Positions 17,633-28,515 of a stretch of 64,000 nt of DNA are shown piece after piece. Within the stretch, counting starts at the first letter, position 1. Each line of letters opens with the position of its first letter. The DNA is taken from positions 1-64,000 of the forward strand of contig JALQUB010000005.1 in NCBI GenBank assembly GCA_023268635.1, given 5' to 3'. Position numbers and translations under genes: made by a program. Source of the DNA: Pseudomonadales bacterium. Its GTDB lineage: Bacteria > Pseudomonadota > Gammaproteobacteria > Pseudomonadales > Pseudohongiellaceae. The notes under the pieces are model-generated. The model was not told where the DNA came from, searched no databases, and saw only the letters and a list, made by a program, of their open reading frames with translations.

Positions 17633-18087
17633 AGCTTGGGTTTACCCTCATTGTCATTGTAGGTGGCGGTGCAGCTCGGGAAACTTGTGCAACCCCAGAA
17701 TGGGCCATTCTTACCTTCTCGGCGGTTAAGCAATTGACCGCAGCGCTTGCAACGGAATGCTTGTTTCGGGCGCCCCTCGACGTCCTCGAGTCTGACTTTG
17801 CAGCCCTTGTTATAGCCACTACAAAACCAATAGTCGCCCTTGTCTTTGTCGGCGCGCACGAGTCGTCGAGTGCAGAGCGGGCAACGATAATCTGGATTGA
17901 ATTCTGTGCTCGGCTTTCCATCTACTTCATTTAGCGTCGTTCGGCAGTTGGGGAAGCCGCTGCACCCCCAGAAAGGACCCATACGCCCCTCTATGCGGCG
18001 CATGGGCAGCTTGCAGCTGGGGCAGGGGTGAACTCGGCCTCCTTCATCTGCCGACTTAACTTCGGTGTGTTCGCTGTCGTCCGTCAT
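17629..18087 (-). CDS. Stand-alone topoisomerase-type C4 zinc-finger protein
   Basis: 152 residues containing three successive C4 zinc ribbons of the topoisomerase I C-terminal type. They begin CPSCKLPMRRIEGRMGPFWG, CPLCTRRLVRADKDKG and CKRCGQLLNRREGKNGPFWG, each closed by a second Cys pair (CSGFPNC, CSGYNKGC, CTSFPSC). No topoisomerase catalytic domain is present, so it is a free DNA-binding module, like the YrdD family. It is coupled to the small membrane protein through an ATGA overlap. Confidence 0.85.
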   Translation of the reverse strand: MTDDSEHTEVKSADEGGRVHPCPSCKLPMRRIEGRMGPFWGCSGFPNCRTTLNEVDGKPSTEFNPDYRCPLCTRRLVRADKDKGDYWFCSGYNKGCKVRLEDVEGRPKQAFRCKRCGQLLNRREGKNGPFWGCTSFPSCTATYNDNEGKPKL

Positions 18088-18123
18088 GCCACCTCGTGAC
18101 TCGGTGAGTTCCTCTACAACACG

Positions 18124-19197
18124 CTAAGCGCAGATCTCTCGGAGGGCGTTAAGTAGTCGTTCGTTTTCTTCCTCGCTGCCGATTGAAATGCGCAGCTTGT
18201 CGCGAAGTCGATCTTGGTCGAAGTAACGCACTAAGATGCCGCGTCCTTTGAGTTGCTCGTAGATGTCTGGCGCGCTATAGGGCTCCGGTATGCTGCTTAG
18301 CAGGAAGTTGCTTTGGCTCGGCAGGCTTTCGATGCCGAGTGATCGGAGCGCGGCACTCAGCGAACTACGGCTGGCCCGCACGCGCTGCCATGTTTGTTGA
18401 GCGTAGTCTTGCGAGCTGAGGGCGGCACAAGCGAGGCGTTGGGAGATTGCGTCGGTGTTATAGCTGTCACGCGTCTTGAACAACATCGGCGCTGCGAGTT
18501 GCTTCGACGCGAGTCCGTAACCAAATCTGAGACCCGCCAGTGAATAGCCTTTGCTGAGTGTGCGCAGAATGAGCAGATTCTCGAAGCGCGCCAATAGGGG
18601 CACGCAATCGTGTTGATAGTCGGGATCGACGAAATCGATATAGGCTTCGTCGACGACGAATACTCCATCAAAATTTTCAGCGATTTCGGCTATGTGTTCG
18701 ACAGAGACCAGCTTGCCTGTTGGTGCGTGCGGGTTCACCAGAATGAACATCTTTGCTTTGAGAGCGGCGAGCTGAGCTAACAAATCACTGGGAAGTTCCC
18801 ACTCGGCACCCAGCTCTATCTCGCTCAAGCTGGCGCCACGGATGGCAGTGAGCACGGGATAGAGTGAATAAGTCGGCTTGGTTGTCGCGACTACTTCGCC
18901 TTCCGCTACGAAGGTGGTGAGAATGAGTCGTAGAAGCTCATCGCCGCCATTGGTCGGAATGATATTGTCTAGTTCGAGACCATGGAGATCGGCGGCGATT
19001 TGCCTGAATTCATCGGCGATTGGGTTGGGGTAGCGTCTGAGGCTCGCCACGTCGAACTCGGCGAGGGCTTGTTTTACCTGCGGGCTCGGTGGATACGGAT
19101 TTTCATTGGTATTTAGTTTGATAGCGTCGCCGCCACGAGGTTGTTCCCCCGGGGCATAGCCACTCATCGCGGCGATATTGGATCTCTCGAATGTCAT
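18124..19197 (-). CDS. hisC: Histidinol-phosphate aminotransferase
   Basis: 357 residues, a fold-type I PLP enzyme. Visible landmarks are NTNENPYPPSP at the N-terminus, NGGDELLRLI, the NPHAPTG loop (NPNNPTG-type) at 155-161, VVDEAYIDF with the PLP-contacting Asp and Tyr, and the Schiff-base Lys216 in TLSKGYSLAGLRFGYG. It transfers an amino group from glutamate to imidazole acetol phosphate in histidine synthesis. It is not in a his operon here; neighbours are a zinc-finger protein and envelope proteins. Some HisC homologues act on aromatic amino acids. Confidence 0.88.
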   Translation of the reverse strand: MTFERSNIAAMSGYAPGEQPRGGDAIKLNTNENPYPPSPQVKQALAEFDVASLRRYPNPIADEFRQIAADLHGLELDNIIPTNGGDELLRLILTTFVAEGEVVATTKPTYSLYPVLTAIRGASLSEIELGAEWELPSDLLAQLAALKAKMFILVNPHAPTGKLVSVEHIAEIAENFDGVFVVDEAYIDFVDPDYQHDCVPLLARFENLLILRTLSKGYSLAGLRFGYGLASKQLAAPMLFKTRDSYNTDAISQRLACAALSSQDYAQQTWQRVRASRSSLSAALRSLGIESLPSQSNFLLSSIPEPYSAPDIYEQLKGRGILVRYFDQDRLRDKLRISIGSEEENERLLNALREICA

Positions 19198-19289
19198 GTT
19201 AATGCTGGCACGTGAATTAGTTAAACCTAAAGAGTAAGCGATTCTTGCTAAAGGTCAATCGAAAGCTCGTTCGAGAGCGCAATAGGTCT

Positions 19290-20123
19290 TCAGTTTACTA
19301 GGTAAGTATTGAGGCGGTTTGTCCAGCCCTGGAGCCAGCGCTCTTCACGGCGTTCACTAGGCGCATTATTCACTCTTCGCTCAAGTGTGAGTTGAGCGGA
19401 TTCTACGAAGCCTTCCAATGGAGCCTTTTCATCATCAATCCCCTGCAAAACTTGTAAGAGACCCCAGCCGCTCCCTTGATAACGCTCCGCTTCAACAAGG
19501 CCGCTGCCCTTGAAGTGTAAATAATCGATAAGCGCATACAGCCCAGCGGGCTTATTTTCATTCGCGAGGCGCTCGATGCGGTGGCGCAAGTCTGTCCGTT
19601 GCTCAGTCGGTGCCGCGGCTAGTATTTTGTCGATGCTGGCGCCGAGTCTCAGGACGATGAATTCCGCTTGTTCACGCTGCGTATCCTCGAGTAGGTTTCT
19701 CAGCTGCTGAGTGCGCGGGCTGTCAATCTCTGCATAGAATTGTTCTCGACTTTGCCAGGGTGAATTGATGTCAGCCGACGTAGTCGCAAGAAGCCAAGAG
19801 GGAAGTTCCACGCGCTGCTCCGCTAGGAAGCGAAGTAGTGAAGGGAAGGTCTCTTCGAAAATTTCGGATTGATTTTTTTGGAACCAGATGAAATGACCTA
19901 TGCCGAGGGAAGGGAAATCTTCTCCTTCGTTCCAGCTAGTGAGACAGGCGAGCTGTGAACGACACTCGTTGGCGAAGACTTGTCGGCCAAGCCAAGTTGC
20001 TTGTTCGTCGCTGAGTCTGGGCAAAATCAGCGGCTGCGTTTCCGCCGCCCCTGCCGTTGAGGGTTCGAGGAGCAGGAACAGCGCGATGAGTAGGGCTTGA
20101 AGATGTCGGTTGCTCGGTTTCAG
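19290..20123 (-). CDS. Conserved secreted protein of unknown function, probable CTG start
   Basis: The confident core begins LPRLSDEQATWLGRQVFANEC and continues for about 240 residues with CLTSWNEGEDFPSLGIGHFIWF and several Trp/Tyr-rich segments. The nearest conventional start is a TTG at 20024 with no ribosome site. The same frame is open back to 20168 and contains CTG at 20123 preceded by AAGGAG at a 6-base spacing. Translation from it gives MKPSNRHLQALLIALFLLLE then PSTAGAAETQ, a textbook signal peptide. I therefore place the start at CTG, giving about 277 residues. Function is unknown; the Cys pair in ANECRSQLAC would suit a periplasmic disulfide. It is the second gene after the membrane-anchored protein at 20656. 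Confidence 0.65.
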   Translation of the reverse strand: MKPSNRHLQALLIALFLLLEPSTAGAAETQPLILPRLSDEQATWLGRQVFANECRSQLACLTSWNEGEDFPSLGIGHFIWFQKNQSEIFEETFPSLLRFLAEQRVELPSWLLATTSADINSPWQSREQFYAEIDSPRTQQLRNLLEDTQREQAEFIVLRLGASIDKILAAAPTEQRTDLRHRIERLANENKPAGLYALIDYLHFKGSGLVEAERYQGSGWGLLQVLQGIDDEKAPLEGFVESAQLTLERRVNNAPSERREERWLQGWTNRLNTYLVN

Positions 20124-20129
20124 GTGCGT

Positions 20130-20135
20130 CTCCTT
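20130..20135 (-). promoter_or_regulatory. Shine-Dalgarno AAGGAG deciding a CTG start
   Basis: On the minus strand AAGGAG is followed by ACGCAC and then CTG at 20123. There is no comparable site before the TTG at 20024. It is the main evidence, with the signal peptide, for the unusual start codon. Confidence 0.6.
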
Positions 20136-20206
20136 AGCTAGGCTCCAAGCCTCTATGACCGCGGACTAATAAGTGTCATCGACTAGTGTGCGGCAAAGTA
20201 TAGGGC

Positions 20207-20656
20207 TTAGCCAGAGAGCGCGTCGGCGATCACGGTGAATTCGTCGGCCAACCAATCTCCCTGATGACGACTGAGTCGTATTCTAATTTCGGCATTGCCG
20301 GTGTCGAATTCAACAAATACTGAGAATCGAGCTGAATTTTCATTGGCAGAACCGGTCGTTGATTCGATGGTGCGCAGTCTGCCTAGTTGTTGCCTGAGGA
20401 ACAGGATATAGCCCGACCAATCCAACTCGCGTCTACTGGTGAATAATTCGGAGGATGCGTAGAGCATTAGGGGTGAGGTGCTGGCCTGATTGAACACAGC
20501 CTCGGTGAGGAATAGGGCGCGTTCCTGTGCTTGGCTGTAGTTTTTCCCACGCTCGATATTAGAGTAAGCGAGCAGGGTAATGCCTAGAACGAGCAGGCCT
20601 CCGAGGATGAGTCTGCGGCCTAAAGTGGCAGAGATTTTGGCTAGTTTAAACGGCAT
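20207..20656 (-). CDS. Single-pass membrane-anchored protein of unknown function
   Basis: 149 residues: a short basic N-terminus (MPFKLAKISATLGRRL), one transmembrane helix at about 17-33 (ILGGLLVLGITLLAY), then a soluble domain of about 110 residues probably in the periplasm. That domain has an amphipathic helix (QAQERALFLTEAVF) and beta-rich segments (ARFSVFVEFDTGNAEIRIRL). The layout recalls small type-IV-pilin-like or sensor-domain proteins, but there is no prepilin cleavage site. It precedes the secreted protein gene on the same strand by about 80 bases, so they may share a transcript. Confidence 0.55.
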   Translation of the reverse strand: MPFKLAKISATLGRRLILGGLLVLGITLLAYSNIERGKNYSQAQERALFLTEAVFNQASTSPLMLYASSELFTSRRELDWSGYILFLRQQLGRLRTIESTTGSANENSARFSVFVEFDTGNAEIRIRLSRHQGDWLADEFTVIADALSG

Positions 20657-20789
20657 AGACTTCTCTACGGTGAGTTAGGGTGGGTGGATTGTCGCACAGC
20701 CTCGCCCGGGGAAGGAAAGGAGAGTCTAATTGGTAAATGAACGAGCGGTTTTGAGTGTCGGAAAAAGCCTAAGAAATCAGTAGGTAGCG

Positions 20790-21045
20790 AGCTCTTCGAA
20801 TTACAAAATGCCGGGAACCCCTTTATTTTATGCACAAAAGCTACAAAGCTGTCACAAAATACTATAAAACTCGGTATTTTTCGTTTTCTCTGCTTGTTTA
20901 TATACATAACTCATTGTTTTTATTAAACAAACAAATTGATCAAAATTTAATCAATTTAACATTTTATACAGGTTTACGTTAGTTTTAAGGTTCATTTTAA
21001 ATTTTACCCCCAGAGTTATCCACAGATTCTGTGGAAAAGTTTCTA
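20790..21045. other. AT-rich intergenic segment with DnaA-box-like sites (candidate origin or DnaA-controlled promoter)
   Basis: Part of a 575-base gap (20657-21231) between oppositely directed genes. It contains TTATGCACA at 20828-20836, a perfect DnaA consensus TTATCCACA at 21016-21024, and TTTTCCACA (one mismatch) on the other strand at 21030-21038. The last two are inverted through CCACAG/CTGTGG with a 3-base spacer. Between the outer boxes, about 20870-21010 is very AT-rich, with a GATC at 20938 inside TTGATCAA. This is the layout of a small replication origin with an unwinding region. Only three boxes are seen and no dnaA, gidA or parAB genes are near, so a promoter or DnaA-titration site is also possible. 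The rest of the gap shows nothing clear. Confidence 0.4.
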
Positions 21046-21231
21046 TTCCAGTCTTGAATAATAAAGCTCTTTAACTACAAAAGCTTAGCGGGTATTCGTA
21101 ATTGTACTATTAGGTGTGTCGGCTAAGCCTGTGAGAATAGGTCATGGCAATACACTGTGATTAATTCTGTCTCGAACCCGCTTATGGTATCTTTGTGCCA
21201 TTGAAGTAGCACACCTAGGTGCCCAAGAATT

Positions 21232-21897
21232 ATGGTCGAACTCAACGCTGATATTCCGTTCCTCTGGCGACTCGGTGCCGAGAGTAGTGACGGCTATTGT
21301 TCGGTTTCCATGGTCGTTCCCTGTCCGGCCGAAACACAGGTCGATGACCTGACAATTCAGACGAGTGTGCTGAGTCTCGCCTCCGATAGCTTGCGTTCTG
21401 AACAAGAAGAGACCCTCGAATGGAACGAAGAAGACATCAACCTCTTCTTGAAGCTTTTGCATCAGCGTCAAATCGGTGTGCGTAGCAAGCCTGAAGCTGA
21501 CTCGGCCAATAGCACCTCTCTGCGTGTGGATCTATCTGACCCAGCTGTTATCGAAATAATTCATATCGTCGCTGCCGCCGGCTTCGGCGTCGCGTTTACT
21601 TCGACCGGCCTGTTGCGCTCGCCGGAGGCCTTGCTGCCTGCCAGTCGTTTTGATGTGGGTTCGAAGGTGTCTCTGAATACGATCGTGGGATTCAAACAGG
21701 CTATCGTTGTCGATGTCGATGACGACGACGTGGTGTGTGTCTTGAGTGAGGAGATAGATGTGCAAGCGATCGATTCTGCCGCGGACGAGTACGATAAACT
21801 TTTGCCGAACGATCTCTTGCTTGTGCAGCGCGCGGATATTTTACACCCAGATTACGCAGAATCCCGCGAGAAACCTGCGACAGCTATCTTGCATTAA
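21232..21897 (+). CDS. Conserved protein of unknown function
   Basis: 221 residues, acidic, with no signal peptide or membrane helix, so probably cytoplasmic. The N-terminal part is strand-rich (YCSVSMVVPCPAETQVDDL). A central helix (EDINLFLKLLHQRQIGV) and a region with hydrophobic strands (IEIIHIVAAAGFGVAFTST, IVVDVDDDDVVCVLSEEID) follow. I do not recognise the family. It is a single gene downstream of the AT-rich DnaA-box region, with a convergent acyl-CoA dehydrogenase gene 34 bases beyond. Confidence 0.55.
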   Translation: MVELNADIPFLWRLGAESSDGYCSVSMVVPCPAETQVDDLTIQTSVLSLASDSLRSEQEETLEWNEEDINLFLKLLHQRQIGVRSKPEADSANSTSLRVDLSDPAVIEIIHIVAAAGFGVAFTSTGLLRSPEALLPASRFDVGSKVSLNTIVGFKQAIVVDVDDDDVVCVLSEEIDVQAIDSAADEYDKLLPNDLLLVQRADILHPDYAESREKPATAILH

Positions 21898-21930
21898 GCC
21901 TTCTTCCACGCGATCGTTCGTTGACCTTTC

Positions 21931-23091
21931 TTAGGCGCGTTGGTTGAAGCGGCGGCCGACGAGCGCGGCGGCAATATTGACCTTCTGAATATCGATTGCT
22001 CCGCCGGCAATACCCCAGCCCCATGCATCTCTGAGTTTTTGCTCAACCGGGTATTCCTTCGAATAGCCATATCCCCCCATGAGTTGCATCGCTTTACCGG
22101 TCACTTCGCGAACGGTCTCGTTAGCGAAGCACTTCGCCACGGAGCTCTCTGCAATTGATGGTAGGCCGCTCTCGGCATTTATGACGGCGCGATAGAGAAG
22201 TAGGCGTGCAGCCTCTAGTTTCATCTTCATCTCTGCTATTTGGATTTGTACGCCCTGAAAATCGATCAGCGGCTTGCCAAATTGTTGGCGCTCCTGCACA
22301 TAGGCTAGGACATAGTCGAATGCAGATTGCGCCGTAGCGAGCGACATCGTGGTATTGCCGCAGCGCTCCAAATCGAATGCGTCCATCAGCTTGCCGAAAC
22401 CACCGGCAGGCACGAGGATGTCCTCTTCATTGATAGTGACGTTGTCGAAATACATGTCGGCGCTGTAGACGCCGCGAAAGCCCATGTGGTGATCGCGTTT
22501 ACCGAAAGAGAAACCCTCGCTGCCTTTTTCTACGAGCACCGCACCGATTGCTTTCGCCCCATGGCTGTCATCCATCCGGCAATAGACGACGTAGGCTTCT
22601 GAGTGTCCAGCGCCGGAACTCCAACGCTTAGTGCCATTCAGTAGCAGTTTTCCATTCTCATTCCGAATCTGAGTCTTCAGATCAGTTAATGCGGAGCCGG
22701 CGTCTGGTTCCGACATCGACACCGCGACGATCATGTCTCCCGTGCACACCCTGGGCAGGACGCGTTGTTTCATCGCCTCATTGCCGAAATGGGCGATAGC
22801 CAGTGAGGGACCGAAACAAGATTCGAAGATCGGGAAGGCGACTGCGATTGAGATTTTGGCGATTTCTTCGAGCACTAGTACGGCGTCGAAATGAGACAGG
22901 CCACCACCGCCGTATTCGGCCGGTAGATTCACCCCGAGATACCCCAACTCACCGAATCGGCGGCGTAATTCAAGGCTGGGTGGTTCATCTGTCTCTTCGA
23001 TCTGACGCGCTATTTCGGGGAGTTCCCGTTGTGCGAATTGTCTAACGGAATCTTGCAGCGCGCGTTGTTCTTCGTTGAGTGTAAAGTCCAT
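21931..23091 (-). CDS. Acyl-CoA dehydrogenase family protein
   Basis: 386 residues with the whole ACAD fold: an N-terminal helical domain from MDFTLNEEQRALQDSVRQFA, the FAD-contacting MSEPDAGSALTDLKT and TKRWSSGAGHS, and a C-terminal helical domain with QLMGGYGYSKEYPVEQKLRD. FAD-dependent alpha,beta-dehydrogenation of an acyl-CoA is expected. The residue aligned with the usual catalytic Glu (before GTS in IYEGTS) is not Glu: here the segment is WGIAGGAIDIQ. A Glu in AFDLERCG matches the alternative position used by isovaleryl-CoA dehydrogenase, so activity on branched or unusual acyl-CoAs is plausible. Electron-transfer flavoprotein genes are not in the window. Confidence 0.88.
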   Translation of the reverse strand: MDFTLNEEQRALQDSVRQFAQRELPEIARQIEETDEPPSLELRRRFGELGYLGVNLPAEYGGGGLSHFDAVLVLEEIAKISIAVAFPIFESCFGPSLAIAHFGNEAMKQRVLPRVCTGDMIVAVSMSEPDAGSALTDLKTQIRNENGKLLLNGTKRWSSGAGHSEAYVVYCRMDDSHGAKAIGAVLVEKGSEGFSFGKRDHHMGFRGVYSADMYFDNVTINEEDILVPAGGFGKLMDAFDLERCGNTTMSLATAQSAFDYVLAYVQERQQFGKPLIDFQGVQIQIAEMKMKLEAARLLLYRAVINAESGLPSIAESSVAKCFANETVREVTGKAMQLMGGYGYSKEYPVEQKLRDAWGWGIAGGAIDIQKVNIAAALVGRRFNQRA

Positions 23092-23303
23092 GATGAACCC
23101 TTCATTGCCTGTATTTAGTGTCGAGTGTAGGTCAAGAATAGGGTGTTGATGAAGGCAATTTCGTTATTAGGGCAAAATCTGAGAGGAATCAGACTCATCA
23201 TCGCGTAAACTAGCGGGTTTAGCCGCTCGATAGATTTGGCCTATAGGCGGGAATGACACTCTCCGTGATCGAGAGCGTCGAACAGCATTTAAGAAAGAGA
23301 CTT

Positions 23304-26052
<2,749 letters not shown>

Positions 26053-26185
26053 ATAAAGAAAAGAAAGACCAAGGTGGCTTGATGCGGGCAGAATTGGCCC
26101 AATCTATGAGACAATGCCGCCCAGAAATATCAAAAATTGCTAGCCTTATGCTAGCGAGACTTCATCTATAGAGAGAGCACAGCAC

Positions 26186-26515
26186 ATGGATTTCCTGTTC
26201 CCCGTCGCCTACGCACAAGAGCCCGGCCAGCCTTCATTGACGTTCAATTTGGTTTTGTTTGGCGGCATGTTTTTGTTGTTTTGGCTGCTCATTTTGCGCC
26301 CGCAGTCAAAGCGTGCGAAGGAACATAAAGAGCTACTTCTGAGTATTAGCAAGGGCGATGAGGTGCTGACATCCGGTGGTCTCATGGGCAAGGTGTTGCG
26401 GGTAAGCGACGACTATCTGGCTCTAGACGTGGGCACTGGCAGCGGTATCGAGGTCAAAGTGCAGAAAGCTGCGATAGCTGCGGTCCTGCCCAAGGGCACG
26501 CTCGCGAAAATTTAA
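26186..26515 (+). CDS. yajC: Preprotein translocase accessory subunit YajC
   Basis: 109 residues: an N-terminal membrane helix (FNLVLFGGMFLLFWLLILRPQ) followed by the conserved cytoplasmic RPQSKRAKEHKELLLSISKG and VLTSGGLMGKV. It associates with SecD/SecF in the Sec holo-translocase. It sits between tgt and secD as in most Gammaproteobacteria. The 130-base gap from tgt contains a small GCTAGC inverted repeat (26140-26156) and probably the operon promoter. Confidence 0.95.
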   Translation: MDFLFPVAYAQEPGQPSLTFNLVLFGGMFLLFWLLILRPQSKRAKEHKELLLSISKGDEVLTSGGLMGKVLRVSDDYLALDVGTGSGIEVKVQKAAIAAVLPKGTLAKI

Positions 26516-26528
26516 GTTGATTCACGGT

Positions 26529-26548
26529 GCACCGCAATTGCGCGGTGC
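26529..26548 (+). other. Hairpin in the yajC-secD spacer
   Basis: GCACCGC and GCGGTGC pair around a 6-base loop. No T-run follows. It may tune the yajC/secD transcript ratio; significance is uncertain. Confidence 0.3.
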
Positions 26549-26587
26549 CCTGAAACCTCAATCACTAATAATACGAAGAGCCCTCCT

Positions 26588-28477
26588 ATGCTCAACCGCT
26601 ACCCTGCATGGAAGAATGCACTTATTTTTTTAGTCGTCTTGCTCGGCTTGCTGTACTCCGTTCCGAATCTCTATCCCGACGATGAGGCGATCCAGATTAC
26701 GAGTGATTCTGCCCCTCTAAGCGAGGCTGATCTGGCGCGAGCCGAGACTGCCCTCGAAGCTGCGCAGTTAGATTTCTTCGGCACCGAATTTCAAGATGAT
26801 AGCCTGCTGCTCCGCCTTAACTCCGTAGAAGATCAGCTGCGAGCAAAGACAGCACTCGAGGATGCATTTGGCTCCGAATACATCATTGCCCTCAATTTGG
26901 CGCCGACAACTCCTGCCTGGATGCAGTCTATAGGCGCCGGCAAGATGAACCTTGGCTTAGACTTGCAAGGTGGCGTGCACTTCCTGATGGAAGTCGATAT
27001 GGATGCAGCCATCGAACGCCGCATGGAAGACAATCTGAGTAATGTGAGGTCGATACTGAGGGAAGAGCGCATTCGTTCGCGAGGACTAGAACTCGAGAGC
27101 AATACCCATCTAGTCGTTCGCTTCGCTACGTCGGACGATCGATCGGCGGCACGTTCGGCCCTGCAACAAAACTTCCCAGAATTGCAGCTTGATAATAGGG
27201 AGTCGGGCGATTTCTTCGTGCTCGACATGCGTATGACCCCTGACGTGGTATTGCAAATTCAACGCGACACTTTGCAGGCTAATCGGACCACTCTCCTCAA
27301 TCGCGTCGACGCACTCGGCGTGTCCGAGCCGACGGTGCAGCAGCAAGGCGCTAACCGCATCGTCGTCGAATTACCCGGCGTGCAAGACCCCGCACAGGCG
27401 ATAAGAATTCTGCAACGCATAGCGACGCTTGAATTCCACCTCGAGGCCGAGCTCGGCTCCTCAAGTTTGTCCTACGAGACCTTCGATTACGAAGGTTTAC
27501 CGGTCAACGTCAACAATGATGTCATATTGCAGGGGGACCGCATAAGCAATGTGCGCTCGACGCTCGATCAAAATGGTTTGCCTCAAGTTCAGATCAGCTT
27601 AGACGCACAAGGTGGCAGTCAGATCAATCGTGTGACCCGTGACAATGTGGGTCGGCTGATGGATATCCTCCTCATCGAAACCAAGTCGCGCACAAATATT
27701 GTGATCGATGATCAAGGCAATGAAGTCGATGAGGTCGAGTTCTATGAAGAGAAGCGTTTGATTAGTCATGCGCGAATTAATTCGGCACTCGGCCGGCAGT
27801 TTGTCATCACGGGACTCACATCACGCGAGGCGAATGATCTGTCCCTACTGATCAGCTCAGGCTCACTTGCCGCTCCAATGACCATCGTCGAACAATCGGT
27901 TATCGGACCGTCAATGGGGCAGGAGAACCTCGATCAAGGCATTCTCGGTGTCCAAGTTGCTGCGGCTCTCGTCATTCTGTTTATGCTGTTCTATTACAGG
28001 GTGTTCGGTTTGACGGCCAACATCGCCCTCGTCATGAATATCCTGCTCATCTTCGCTGTGATGTCTTCTATTATCCCTGCGACGCTGACGCTACCGGGCA
28101 TAGTCGGCATCGTTCTTACGGTGGGCATGGCTGTGGATGCGAACGTACTGATATTCAGTCGAATCCGGGAAGAGATAGCGGATGGGGCCTCCCCCCAGCG
28201 TGCAATTGATGCGGGTTATGACCGTGCCTTTACGACTATTTTGGATGCGAACCTGACGACCTTCTTGGTGGCGATGGTGCTATTTTCCATTGGCTCTGGA
28301 CCTGTGAAAGGGTTTGCGATCACCCTGATGATAGGCATCGTCACCTCGATGTTCACTGCGATCGTCGGCACGCGCGCACTAATTAATTTCATTTACGGTG
28401 GACGCCACGTCGAATCACTTTCAATTGGAGGAACTCCTCCTAATAAAGGCGAGCAGCCCACGCAATCTCAGGCGTGA
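26588..28477 (+). CDS. secD: Protein translocase subunit SecD
   Basis: 629 residues. One N-terminal membrane helix, a large periplasmic region (about 30-440) opening with NLGLDLQGGVHFLMEVD, and five C-terminal helices containing GIVLTVGMAVDANVLIFSRI and RIREEIADGASPQRAIDAGY, the RND-type SecD signatures. With SecF it uses the proton gradient to pull exported proteins into the periplasm. secF follows after 38 bases. Confidence 0.97.
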   Translation: MLNRYPAWKNALIFLVVLLGLLYSVPNLYPDDEAIQITSDSAPLSEADLARAETALEAAQLDFFGTEFQDDSLLLRLNSVEDQLRAKTALEDAFGSEYIIALNLAPTTPAWMQSIGAGKMNLGLDLQGGVHFLMEVDMDAAIERRMEDNLSNVRSILREERIRSRGLELESNTHLVVRFATSDDRSAARSALQQNFPELQLDNRESGDFFVLDMRMTPDVVLQIQRDTLQANRTTLLNRVDALGVSEPTVQQQGANRIVVELPGVQDPAQAIRILQRIATLEFHLEAELGSSSLSYETFDYEGLPVNVNNDVILQGDRISNVRSTLDQNGLPQVQISLDAQGGSQINRVTRDNVGRLMDILLIETKSRTNIVIDDQGNEVDEVEFYEEKRLISHARINSALGRQFVITGLTSREANDLSLLISSGSLAAPMTIVEQSVIGPSMGQENLDQGILGVQVAAALVILFMLFYYRVFGLTANIALVMNILLIFAVMSSIIPATLTLPGIVGIVLTVGMAVDANVLIFSRIREEIADGASPQRAIDAGYDRAFTTILDANLTTFLVAMVLFSIGSGPVKGFAITLMIGIVTSMFTAIVGTRALINFIYGGRHVESLSIGGTPPNKGEQPTQSQA

Positions 28478-28515
28478 AACATTTGCTAAGTCGCAGAATC
28501 AACGGATAACTCACT

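Noticed and set aside
17379-17921. A 180-codon minus-strand frame across rimI's end and the zinc-finger gene
   Set aside because: It overlaps two better-supported genes in another frame and its composition (Arg/Ser/Thr-rich) is typical of a shadow frame.
20665-20907. An 80-codon minus-strand frame in the AT-rich gap
   Set aside because: Low-complexity Lys/Phe/Pro-rich product with no ribosome site or family; it overlaps the DnaA-box region.
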